Source: Streptomyces sp. TLI_171
Lineage (GTDB): Bacteria; Actinomycetota; Actinomycetes; Streptomycetales; Streptomycetaceae
DNA: 64,000 bases
Assembly: GCF_003610255.1 (NCBI RefSeq)
Contig: NZ_RAPS01000001.1
Location: forward strand, 4,464,001-4,528,000
Direction of reading: 5' to 3'
This document shows, one piece after another, positions 41,155-48,659 of this stretch. The position numbers were made by a program, and so were the translations under genes. The notes under the pieces are model-generated. The model was not told the DNA's origin, searched no databases, and was given only the letters and a program-made list of their open reading frames with translations. Position 1 is the stretch's first letter; the number at the start of each line of letters is the position of its first letter.

Positions 41155-41859
41155 TCAGGGCAGCCGGGTCCAGCCCCGCTGCTCGGCGAGCCGGGCCAGC
41201 CGGGGGTCGTCGCCGACCACCACGGGGTGGCCGACCTGTTCGAGCAGTGGCAGGTCGGAGGGGTGGTCGCCGTAGGCGTGGCAGTCGGCCGGGGCGAGGC
41301 CGTGCTCGGCCATCAGGGCGCGGGCGGCGAGGGCCTTGGCGTCGCCGATCATCGGCTCGGCGAGCTCGCCGGTGTAGCGGCCGTCGGCCTGTTCGGGGCG
41401 GGAGCACAGCACCAGGTCGGCGCCGAGCGCGTCGGCCAGCGGGTGCAGGCAGGGCGGGAAGGAGCCGGAGACCAGCACGGTCAGGTGGCCGGCCGCCCGG
41501 TGCCGGCGGAAGGCGGCGGTGCCGGAGGGGTTCCACAGGTCGCCGCGGGCCAGCGCGGCGGCGAACCAGCGCGCGCCGTGCCGGTGCACCTCGGCGACCT
41601 CGTCACCGGCGAACAGGCGGTAGAACAGCCGGTTGGACTGCTCCCGGGTGACGCCCGCGGCGGGGTAGCCGGCGAACCGGTCCCAGGTGTCGAGGTAGTC
41701 CTGGTCGGGGCGGCCGACGGCCCGCCAGTAGTGCTCCAGGAAGCGGAACATGCTCTTGGCGCCGATCAGCGTCTCGTCCACGTCGAAGAAGGCGGCGGCG
41801 GCGACCGGGGCCCTCCGGGCGGCGGGCCGGGTGCGGGTTGGCTCGGCGGTGCGGATCAT
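41155..41859 (-). CDS. HAD-IB family phosphatase
   Basis: 234 residues. HAD motifs: AAFFDVDETLIGAKS (motif I, nucleophile Asp; DVDET instead of DxDGT), TVLVSGSFPPCLHPLAD (motif II), and YGDHPSDLPLLEQVGHPVVVGDDPRLARLAEQRGW (motifs III/IV region). Family members are SerB-like phosphomonoesterases. In the methylenomycin furan pathway a HAD phosphatase (MmfP) follows the AfsA-like synthase MmfL; an AfsA homologue lies 900 bp away here, so dephosphorylation of a butenolide phosphate is a reasonable guess. Downstream of and same strand as the SDR gene. Confidence 0.85.
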   Translation of the reverse strand: MIRTAEPTRTRPAARRAPVAAAAFFDVDETLIGAKSMFRFLEHYWRAVGRPDQDYLDTWDRFAGYPAAGVTREQSNRLFYRLFAGDEVAEVHRHGARWFAAALARGDLWNPSGTAAFRRHRAAGHLTVLVSGSFPPCLHPLADALGADLVLCSRPEQADGRYTGELAEPMIGDAKALAARALMAEHGLAPADCHAYGDHPSDLPLLEQVGHPVVVGDDPRLARLAEQRGWTRLP

Positions 41860-41895
41860 CGGGGTGAACTCCCTTCCGGTGGTGGGTGGGTGGCC

Positions 41896-42600
41896 TCAGT
41901 GGCCCATGCCGAGGCCGCCGTCGACGGGCAGGACCGCGCCGGTGACGTAAGCGGCCGCGTCGGAGGCCAGGAAGCGCACCGCGGCGGCCACCTCCTCGGC
42001 GGCGGCGAGCCGGCCGAGCGGGATCTGCGCGGTGATGCCGGCGAGTATCTGCTCGTCGATGGCGGCGGTCATGTCGGTGTGCGCGTAGCCGGGGGCGACC
42101 ACGTTGGCGGTGATGCCGCGCGGGCCGAGCTCGCGGGCCAGCGAGCGGGCCAGGCCGATCAGCCCGGCCTTGGAAGCGGCGTAGTTGGCCTGCCCGGCGC
42201 TGCCGCGCAGCGCGTTGACGGAGGAGACGAAGACCAGCCGGCCGGAGCGGGCCCGCAGCATCGGCATGACGGCCCGCCGGGCGACCCGGAACGCGGCGTG
42301 CAGGTTGGTCTGCAGGACCTCGTCGAACTGGGTGTCGCTCATCGTCACGGACATCCCGTCGCGGGTGATGCCGGCGTTGGCGACCAGCACCTGCACGGGG
42401 CCCTGTTCGGTCTCGACCTGCTTGAAGGCGCGTTCCACCGACTCCGGGTCGGTGACGTCGCACTCGACGCCGAACAGCCCTTCGGGGGCGGGGCCGGAGC
42501 GGTGGGTGACGGCGACGCGGTCGCCGTCGGCGGCGAGTGCGCGGGCGACGGCCAGGCCGAGGCCGCGGTTTCCGCCGGTGACCAGGACGGAGCGGGACAT
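41896..42600 (-). CDS. FabG-like 3-oxoacyl-ACP reductase (SDR)
   Basis: 234 residues; ATG after GGAGG. NADPH-binding LVTGGNRGLGLAVARAL, NAGIT, catalytic Ser in VFVSSVNALRG, Tyr/Lys in YAASKAG, and a C-terminal VTGAVLPVDGGLGMGH. FabG-type enzymes reduce beta-ketoacyl-ACP to beta-hydroxyacyl-ACP. Here it may reduce the polyketide chain or the butenolide precursor. Divergent from the AfsA-family gene with the cluster operator between them. Confidence 0.9.
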   Translation of the reverse strand: MSRSVLVTGGNRGLGLAVARALAADGDRVAVTHRSGPAPEGLFGVECDVTDPESVERAFKQVETEQGPVQVLVANAGITRDGMSVTMSDTQFDEVLQTNLHAAFRVARRAVMPMLRARSGRLVFVSSVNALRGSAGQANYAASKAGLIGLARSLARELGPRGITANVVAPGYAHTDMTAAIDEQILAGITAQIPLGRLAAAEEVAAAVRFLASDAAAYVTGAVLPVDGGLGMGH

Positions 42601-42675
42601 GGGGACCTCCGGGTGATGGGGACGGCGGGAAGGTCCTTGCGGGGCCTTCCGTACGTATGTATGGTACTGACTCAA

Positions 42676-42707
42676 GACAGAGTTCTGATAGAGATTCGAA
42701 GTCTGAA
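42676..42707. promoter_or_regulatory. Cluster operator between SDR and AfsA genes
   Basis: GACAGA-GT-TCTGAT (42676-42689), then 4 bases, ATTCGA (42694-42699), 2 bases, TCTGAA (42702-42707). It keeps the TCTGAT-N4-ATnnGA-N2-TCTGAn spacing of the sites at 37188 and 51957 with mismatches. Positioned to control both divergent genes (starts 42600 and 42759). Confidence 0.6.
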
Positions 42708-42758
42708 TCGAAATCACCTCCGCTCGCAGCCATCCACACGGGATCGAGGAGCTCGTCC

Positions 42759-43751
42759 ATGACCGTCACCAGCGGCCCCCCGCACCACCTCCCCGCCGCC
42801 ACCGACCTGGACTACGTCCGCACCGTCGACCGCACCCTGCTGCACCGGCGCGCGCTCAGCGAGGTCTTCCTCACCTCCGCCGTCCAGGTCGACCACAACC
42901 GCTTCTGGGCCGGGGCCCAACTTCCGCCCGCACACCCGTACTTCACCGACCACCTGGTCGAGGGCCAGGTGATCGACCCGCTGCTGCTGCTGGAGTGCTG
43001 CCGGCAGGCCGAGACCTACGCCGCGCACGTCTTCCACGGCGTCCCGGCCGACGGCAAGTTCATCCTCCGGTCCTGGACCTGGCGTCAGCTCGGCCGGGCC
43101 CCGCAGCTGCCCGACGGACCGGCCGAACTGGCCATCCAGGTCACCACCAGCAACCCGCAGAGCCGGGACGGTGCGCTGCGCGGGCTCGACTACGACATGG
43201 ACCTGTGGATCGGGGACTCCCCGGTCGGCAGCGTCCGGCTGTCCGCCAGCTACCTGCCCGGCTCGCTGTACGGCGCGGTCCGCGCGCACGGCCGCGGCGG
43301 CAGCCACCCGCCGCTGTCCGACGCCGCCGACCCGCTGCACCGCGGCGCGGTCGTCGCCCCGCACCTGGTCGGCCGGGTCCGCCCGGAGAACGTGGTGCTG
43401 GCGGGCCTGCGCACCGAGGGCGAGGACACCGTCGCCGACCTGCGGGTGCTCGCCGGACACCCCAGCATGTTCGACCACCCGCTGGACCACGTGCCCGGCA
43501 TGGTCGCCGTCGAGGCCGCCCGGCAGCTGGCCCTGCTGGTCGCCAACGACCGCCGCGGCTCGGTCACCCGACAGGTCGTCACCTCGCTGCACGGCGACTT
43601 CACCCGGTACATCGAGCTCGACGCGCCGACCACCCTGCACGCCCGCCGGGACGCCGAGGACCCGGACACCGTCCGGATCGCGGTCCGGCAGCCGGCGGGC
43701 GACGCCGCCCGGATCACCATCGGCCTGGGCGAAGTCCGCCCGGCCGGCTGA
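42759..43751 (+). CDS. AfsA/ScbA-family butenolide (gamma-butyrolactone) synthase
   Basis: 330 residues; ATG after GAGGAG. Two tandem AfsA hotdog repeats. The first has DHLVEGQVIDPLLLLECCRQAETY (E79, R82); the second DHPLDHVPGMVAVEAARQLALL (E252, R255), the Glu-x-x-Arg spacing reported as essential in ScbA. AfsA-type enzymes condense a beta-ketoacyl thioester with dihydroxyacetone phosphate. No butyrolactone receptor (TetR) gene is next to it, unlike scbA/scbR. Its location at the head of a KAS III-ACP-KAS II operon suggests its acyl substrate comes from those genes. Confidence 0.9.
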   Translation: MTVTSGPPHHLPAATDLDYVRTVDRTLLHRRALSEVFLTSAVQVDHNRFWAGAQLPPAHPYFTDHLVEGQVIDPLLLLECCRQAETYAAHVFHGVPADGKFILRSWTWRQLGRAPQLPDGPAELAIQVTTSNPQSRDGALRGLDYDMDLWIGDSPVGSVRLSASYLPGSLYGAVRAHGRGGSHPPLSDAADPLHRGAVVAPHLVGRVRPENVVLAGLRTEGEDTVADLRVLAGHPSMFDHPLDHVPGMVAVEAARQLALLVANDRRGSVTRQVVTSLHGDFTRYIELDAPTTLHARRDAEDPDTVRIAVRQPAGDAARITIGLGEVRPAG

Positions 43752-43792
43752 ACCCCACCCACACCGACACACCGACAGACGGGGGGAGCACC

Positions 43793-44827
43793 ATGAACCC
43801 GCAGCCCGGCATCGGCATCGCCGCGGTGGCCGCCTGGTACCCGGAGGGCGTCTCCACCGCCGAGGACGCCCTCGCCGACGGCCTGCTCGGCCCGGACGAA
43901 CTCGCCAAGCTCGGCACCCGGCGGCTCCCGGTCGCCGAGATCCCGCCGCCGGACGCCGCCGTCGAGGCCGGCCGCCTGGCGCTGGCCGGGGCCGGACTGG
44001 ACGCCGCCGAGCTCGGACTCGTCCTGCACGCCTGGATCTACCACCAGGGACACGACTTCTGGTCCCCGCCGCACTACCTGGCCCACCGGCTCGGCGCCGA
44101 CCGGGCGTTCCCGCTCGGCATCCAGCAGATGTGCAACGGCGGTCCCGCCGCCGTGCAGACCGCGGTCGCCTGGCTGACCGCCGACCCCGGCCTCGGCCAC
44201 GCCCTGGTCACCACCGCGGACAGCTTCTGCGGCCCCGGCTTCGACCGGTGGCGCGGGGACTACGGGGTCGCCTACGGCGACGCCGCCACCGCGCTGCTGC
44301 TGCACGCCGGCCAACGCGAGGACGACGTGCTGCACCTGCTGGCCGTGGCCGGCGCCGCAGCCCCCGAACTGGAGTCGGTGCACCGCGGCGACGACCCGTT
44401 CAGCCCCGCGCCGCGCTGGCACGGGCCGACCGTGGACGTCCGGCGGCCGAAGAAGGCCTTCCTGGCCGCCCACGGCCCCGACCGCCTGTTCGACGCCACC
44501 CGGGAGTGCGTCGACCGGGCCGTCCGCACCGCCCTCGACCGGGCCGGGCTGACACCCGACGACCCGCAGCTGCGGCACGTCATGCTGCCCCGGCTCGGCA
44601 AGCAGGCGCTGGACGCCGGGTACCGCCCCGCGGTGGCCTTCCTGGCCGGGGCCGAGGTGCACGACCTCGGCCCCGGGACCGGCCACCTCGGCGCCGGTGA
44701 CACCGCGGCCAACCTCGCCGACCTGGTCGACCGCCGACTGCTCGCCCCCGGCGAGCTGGCGGTGGCCGTCAGCGGCGGCGCCGGCTTCACCTGGTCGGCC
44801 GCCGTGGTCCGCGCACCCCGGAACTGA
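43793..44827 (+). CDS. KAS III-like acyltransferase (CerJ/DpsC-like), altered triad
   Basis: 344 residues; ATG after GGGGGGAG. Thiolase fold with Cys114 in QQMCNGGPAAVQTAV. The His-Gln-Ala-Asn block of FabH is replaced by RHVMLPRLGKQAL, and the Asn of GNTSAA is replaced by Asp303 (GAGDTAAN). An Asp in this place is reported for KAS III relatives that transfer acyl groups to alcohols or to atypical acceptors (CerJ type) rather than condensing with malonyl-ACP. It may select a starter or esterify the product. 41 bp after the AfsA gene, same operon. Confidence 0.82.
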   Translation: MNPQPGIGIAAVAAWYPEGVSTAEDALADGLLGPDELAKLGTRRLPVAEIPPPDAAVEAGRLALAGAGLDAAELGLVLHAWIYHQGHDFWSPPHYLAHRLGADRAFPLGIQQMCNGGPAAVQTAVAWLTADPGLGHALVTTADSFCGPGFDRWRGDYGVAYGDAATALLLHAGQREDDVLHLLAVAGAAAPELESVHRGDDPFSPAPRWHGPTVDVRRPKKAFLAAHGPDRLFDATRECVDRAVRTALDRAGLTPDDPQLRHVMLPRLGKQALDAGYRPAVAFLAGAEVHDLGPGTGHLGAGDTAANLADLVDRRLLAPGELAVAVSGGAGFTWSAAVVRAPRN

Positions 44828-44892
44828 ACCACCCCGTGCACCACCGCAGTTCGAGCAGCCCCGTAGACCTCCACCAGCCAGAGAGGAACGCC

Positions 44893-44958
44893 ATGCCCAG
44901 CACCACCGTCCCGCCGGGGCCCCGCGTCCCGGCCCGCCGGCCCGAGGCGGCGAGATGA
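44893..44958 (+). CDS. Possible 21-codon leader ORF coupled to fabH-like gene
   Basis: ATG with GAGAGGAA upstream; encodes MPSTTVPPGPRVPARRPEAAR and ends TGA overlapping the next start as ATGA. The following KAS III gene has no good ribosome site of its own, so the short frame may serve to deliver ribosomes. Peptide function unknown. Confidence 0.4.
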   Translation: MPSTTVPPGPRVPARRPEAAR

Positions 44959-45959
44959 CCGGCCGCGCCGCCGTGATCGCCGGCATCGGCTCCTGGGTGC
45001 CGCCGCGCGTCGTCACCAACGAGGACCTGTCCCGGCAGTTCGACACCGACGACGAATGGATCCGCACCCGCACCGGCATCGCCACCCGGCACTTCGTCGA
45101 ACCCGGCGCCGCCACCTCGGACCTGGCCGTCGAGGCCGGCAGCCGGGCCCTGAAATCGGCCGGCGGCCAGCCGCCCGGCGCACTGGTCCTGGCCACCACC
45201 ACCCCCGACCGGCCCTGCCCCGGCACCGCCCCCGAGGTCGCCACCCGGCTCGGCCTCGACCACATCGCCGCGTTCGACGTCTCCGCCGTCTGCACCGGCT
45301 TCCTGTACGGCCTCGCCACCGGCGCCGGCCTGATCGCCAGCGGCCAGACCGACCGGGTGCTGGTGATCGCCGCCGAGGCGTTCAGCACCATCCTCAGCCC
45401 CACCGACCGCACCACCAGCGTGATCTTCGGCGACGGCGCCGGGGCCGTGGTGCTGCGGGCGGGCGACCCGGACGAACCCGGCGCGCTCAAGGCCGTGGAC
45501 CTGGGCAGCGACGGCTCCGGCGTGGACCTGATCACCGTCCGGGCCGGCGGCTCCCGGCAGCGCTCCACCGGACTGCCCCCGGCCGTCGAGGACACCTACT
45601 TCACGATGGACGGCCACCCGGTCTTCATGCAGGCCGTGCTGCGGATGGCCGCCTCCTCCCGGACGGTGCTGCAGCGGGTCGGCTGGGGCGTCGGGGACGT
45701 CGACCGGCTGGTCGGCCACCAGGCCAACCTGCGGATCCTGCACGCCGTCGCCGACCAGCTGAAGCTCCCGCGCGAGAAGGCCGTGGTCAACCTCGACCGG
45801 GTCGCCAACACGGCCGGCGCGTCCATCCCGCTGGCGCTCGCCGACGCCGCCGCCGACGGCTTCCTCCGGCCCGGCCAGCGCGTCCTGATGACCGCCTTCG
45901 GCGGCGGCCTCACCTGGGGCTCCGCGGCCGTCGAGTGGCCCGCGCTCGACCTGGTCTGA
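44955..45959 (+). CDS. Beta-ketoacyl-ACP synthase III (FabH-like)
   Basis: 334 residues with an intact Cys113 (DVSAVCTGFLYGL), His255 (VGHQANLRI), Asn285 (VANTAGAS) triad, the arrangement needed for decarboxylative condensation of an acyl-CoA starter with malonyl-ACP. Sequence otherwise follows FabH closely (DDEWIRTRTGIATRHF; TTTPDRPCPGTA). In this cluster it probably starts the chain. It follows the altered KAS III gene and precedes the ACP gene. Confidence 0.92.
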   Translation: MTGRAAVIAGIGSWVPPRVVTNEDLSRQFDTDDEWIRTRTGIATRHFVEPGAATSDLAVEAGSRALKSAGGQPPGALVLATTTPDRPCPGTAPEVATRLGLDHIAAFDVSAVCTGFLYGLATGAGLIASGQTDRVLVIAAEAFSTILSPTDRTTSVIFGDGAGAVVLRAGDPDEPGALKAVDLGSDGSGVDLITVRAGGSRQRSTGLPPAVEDTYFTMDGHPVFMQAVLRMAASSRTVLQRVGWGVGDVDRLVGHQANLRILHAVADQLKLPREKAVVNLDRVANTAGASIPLALADAAADGFLRPGQRVLMTAFGGGLTWGSAAVEWPALDLV

Positions 45960-46046
45960 GCGGCCCGCACCACCACCGCAGTTCTGCAGCAAAGGCGCTG
46001 ACGCACCACCACCACAGACGAGCACCACCGATACGAGGGGAACCCC

Positions 46047-46286
46047 ATGAACGCCATCAAGGACCGCGTCACCACCATCCTCACCGGCAAGTTCGGCGTG
46101 AAGCCGGAGGAGCTGAGCGAGGGCGTCGTCCTCAGCGACCTGCGCTTCGACTCGCTGGCGCTGCTGGAGCTCGCGCTGACCTTCAGCGAGGAGTTCGACA
46201 TCTTCGTGGCGCACGACGAGCTGTCCATCAACCACACCATCGTCGACACCGTGGAACTGGTGGAGGCCAAGGGCGTGACGGTCTGA
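46047..46286 (+). CDS. Acyl carrier protein
   Basis: 79 residues. Phosphopantetheine attachment at Ser36 in LRFDSLALLELALTFSEEFD, with the acidic helix II typical of type II carriers. ATG follows GAGGGGAA. Its stop (TGA) shares bases with the start of the KAS II gene (TGATG), so the two are made together. It is the only carrier protein in the cluster and must serve both KAS enzymes, the AT and perhaps the TE. Confidence 0.93.
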   Translation: MNAIKDRVTTILTGKFGVKPEELSEGVVLSDLRFDSLALLELALTFSEEFDIFVAHDELSINHTIVDTVELVEAKGVTV

Positions 46287-47521
46287 TGACCCTCCACGAC
46301 CCGCGATTCGACGTCGCCGTGACCGGGCTCGGCCTGGTCACGCCGGCCGGGATAGGCATCGAGCCGAACTGGGAGCGGATCACCTCCGGCCGCTCCACCG
46401 CGGCCCTCGATCCGGCGCTCGCGGACGCCGCCGTCCGCTTCGCCTGCCTGGTGCCCGGCTTCGACGCGGCGGAGCTGCTCGGCCGGGAGAACTCCTGGCG
46501 GCTCGACCGCTTCGTGCAACTCGCCATGGTCGCCGCCCGCCAGGCCGTCGAGGACGCCGGCCTGGACCCGCAGAACTGGGACGGCGCCCGGGTCGCCGTG
46601 GTGCTGGGCAACTCGCTCGGCGGCACCGGCACCTTCGAGCAGCAGCACCAGCGGCTGCGCGACCACGGGCCCAAGCGGGTCTCCCCGCTGCTGATCCCGA
46701 TGTCGATGATGAACATGGTGTCCGGCTACGTGGCGATCGACCTGAAGGCCAAGGGCCCCAACCTGGTCACCGCCACCGCCTGCGCCTCCGGCGCCACCGC
46801 GATCGGCATCGGCCGGGAGCTGCTCCGGGCCGGCACCTGCGACGTGGTGATCGCCGGGGCCAGCGAGTCCGCGCTCTCCCCGGCCGTGCTGGCCGGACTG
46901 CACCAGATGGGAGCGCTGTCCGGCCGCGAGGACGACCCGGCGGCGGCCTCCCGGCCGTTCGACGCCGACCGGGACGGCTTCGTCGCCGCCGAGGGCGCCG
47001 GCGTGCTGGTGCTGGAGCGGATGGCCGACGCCCGGGCCCGCAAGGCCCGGATCCGGGCCCGGATCAGCGGCTACGGGGCGTCCGCGGACGCCCACCACGC
47101 CACCGCCCCGGACCCGTCCGGCGCCGGAGTGGAACTCGCCGTGCAGGCCGCGCTGTCCGACGCCCGCCTCGGGCACGCGGACATCCAGCACATCAACGCG
47201 CACGGCACCTCCACCCCGCTGAACGACTCCACCGAGGCCCGCGTGGTGCACCGGCTGTTCGGCGACGGACCGGCCGTCACCTCCACCAAGGGCGTCACCG
47301 GTCACACCCTGGGCGCCGCCGGCGCGATCGAGGCGGCGTTCACCGTCCTCGCCGTGGAACGCGGCCAACTCCCGCCCACCGCCAACCTGCAGCGACTCGA
47401 CGACGGAGTCGAGATCGACGTGGTGCACGGCGCGGCCCGGGAGGCCAAGGTCGACGTCGCGATCAGCAACTCGTTCGGATTCGGCGGCCACAACGCCGTC
47501 CTGGTGGTGACCGCCGCCTGA
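46286..47521 (+). CDS. Beta-ketoacyl-ACP synthase II (FabF-like)
   Basis: 411 residues. Complete catalytic set: Cys166 (TATACASGATAIG), His306 (NAHGTSTPLND), Lys335 and His340 (STKGVTGHTLGAAG). FabF-like throughout, including the SNSFGFGGHNA C-terminus. No chain-length-factor partner is encoded nearby, so it resembles a single type II FAS-like elongating enzyme rather than an aromatic KS/CLF pair. Overlaps the ACP gene by one base and is followed by a strong hairpin. Confidence 0.93.
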   Translation: MTLHDPRFDVAVTGLGLVTPAGIGIEPNWERITSGRSTAALDPALADAAVRFACLVPGFDAAELLGRENSWRLDRFVQLAMVAARQAVEDAGLDPQNWDGARVAVVLGNSLGGTGTFEQQHQRLRDHGPKRVSPLLIPMSMMNMVSGYVAIDLKAKGPNLVTATACASGATAIGIGRELLRAGTCDVVIAGASESALSPAVLAGLHQMGALSGREDDPAAASRPFDADRDGFVAAEGAGVLVLERMADARARKARIRARISGYGASADAHHATAPDPSGAGVELAVQAALSDARLGHADIQHINAHGTSTPLNDSTEARVVHRLFGDGPAVTSTKGVTGHTLGAAGAIEAAFTVLAVERGQLPPTANLQRLDDGVEIDVVHGAAREAKVDVAISNSFGFGGHNAVLVVTAA

Positions 47522-47534
47522 CGCCGCGTCCGCC

Positions 47535-47570
47535 CGTGGCGCCGCTCCCCGGCGGGGGAGCGGCGCCACG
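47535..47570. terminator. Stem-loop after KAS II gene
   Basis: 16-bp perfect arms (47535-47550 and 47555-47570) around loop GGCG. May stop or attenuate transcription before the aldo/keto reductase gene. Confidence 0.75.
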
Positions 47571-47642
47571 GCGCGTTCGCGTTTCCGCCCCCGCCCGCGC
47601 ACCGTTGACGGTGCGTCACCCCGACCAGTGGAAGGACCCCGC

Positions 47643-48593
47643 ATGACCACTCCGCCGACCCTCGCCGAAGCCGGCCCGATCGGCCTCGGCTGCCAGGGCA
47701 TGAGCTGGATCTACGACGAGGCGGGCCGCGACGACGCGCGGTCCGCCGCGGTGCTCCGCGAAGCCCTCGACCTGGGCGTCCGGCACCTCGACACCTCCGA
47801 CATCTACGGCGACGGCCACAACGAGGAACTCCTCGGCAAGGCGCTGGCCGGCCGCCGCGACGACGCCTTCCTGGCCACCAAGGCCGGCCTGGTGGTCGAC
47901 GACCTGGAGGCCCGGGTGCTGCACCGGGACGGCTCGCCCGCCCACCTGCGGCGGGCCGTCGAGGCCAGCCTGCGCCGGCTCGGCACCGACCGGATCGACC
48001 TGTACTACCTGCACCGGATCGACCCGGCGGTGCCGCTCGCGGAGAGCTGGGGCGCGCTCGCCGAACTGGTCGCCGAGGGCAAGGTCCGGCAGCTCGGCCT
48101 GTCCGAGGTCAGCGCCGCCGAGGCCGCCGCCGCGCACCGGCTCCACCCGGTGGCCGCCGTCCAGTCCGAACTGTCGCTGTGGACCAGGGAACCGCTCGGC
48201 GAGGGCGGCATCCTCGAGTGGTGCGCCGCCAACGGCGCCGCGTTCGTCGCCTTCGCCCCGCTCGGCCGCGGCTTCCTCACCGGCTCCATCTCCTCCGCCT
48301 CGTTCACCGACGAGGACTTCCGCGCCCACAACGGCCGGTTCACCGCCGAGGCGATCGAGGCCAACCTGCGGATCGTCCGGGCCGTCGAGCCCGTCGCCGC
48401 CCGGCACGGCGCCACCCTCTCGCAGACCGCCCTCGCCTGGACCCTCGCCCAGGGGCCGCACGTGGTCACCATCCCCGGCACCCGCAACTCCCGCCACCTG
48501 CGCGACAACGCGGCTGCCGGCACCCTGCACCTCACCGACGCCGACCTGCACCTGCTCGACGCGGTGCCCGCCCCCGTCGGCAACCGCTACTGA
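47643..48593 (+). CDS. Aldo/keto reductase
   Basis: 316 residues; ATG after GAAGGA. AKR (beta/alpha)8 features: IGLGCQGMSWIY start, LDTSDIYGDGHNEELLGKAL with catalytic Asp and Tyr, FLATKAGL with the Lys, YYLHRID with His, and AFAPLGRGFLTG. NADPH-dependent carbonyl reduction. It is a likely tailoring enzyme because it sits between the KAS II gene and the FAD hydroxylase gene; the substrate is unknown. Confidence 0.88.
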   Translation: MTTPPTLAEAGPIGLGCQGMSWIYDEAGRDDARSAAVLREALDLGVRHLDTSDIYGDGHNEELLGKALAGRRDDAFLATKAGLVVDDLEARVLHRDGSPAHLRRAVEASLRRLGTDRIDLYYLHRIDPAVPLAESWGALAELVAEGKVRQLGLSEVSAAEAAAAHRLHPVAAVQSELSLWTREPLGEGGILEWCAANGAAFVAFAPLGRGFLTGSISSASFTDEDFRAHNGRFTAEAIEANLRIVRAVEPVAARHGATLSQTALAWTLAQGPHVVTIPGTRNSRHLRDNAAAGTLHLTDADLHLLDAVPAPVGNRY

Positions 48594-48604
48594 CGGACCG
48601 TCGA

Positions 48605-48653
48605 GCACGCGGAAGGGCCCGCCGGACGGTGTCCGGCGGGCCCTTCCGCGTGC
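48605..48653. terminator. Bidirectional stem-loop terminator
   Basis: 23-bp perfect arms (48605-48627 and 48631-48653) with a 3-base loop, between convergent genes; one of the strongest hairpins in the window. Confidence 0.85.
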
Positions 48654-48659
48654 AGCGGC

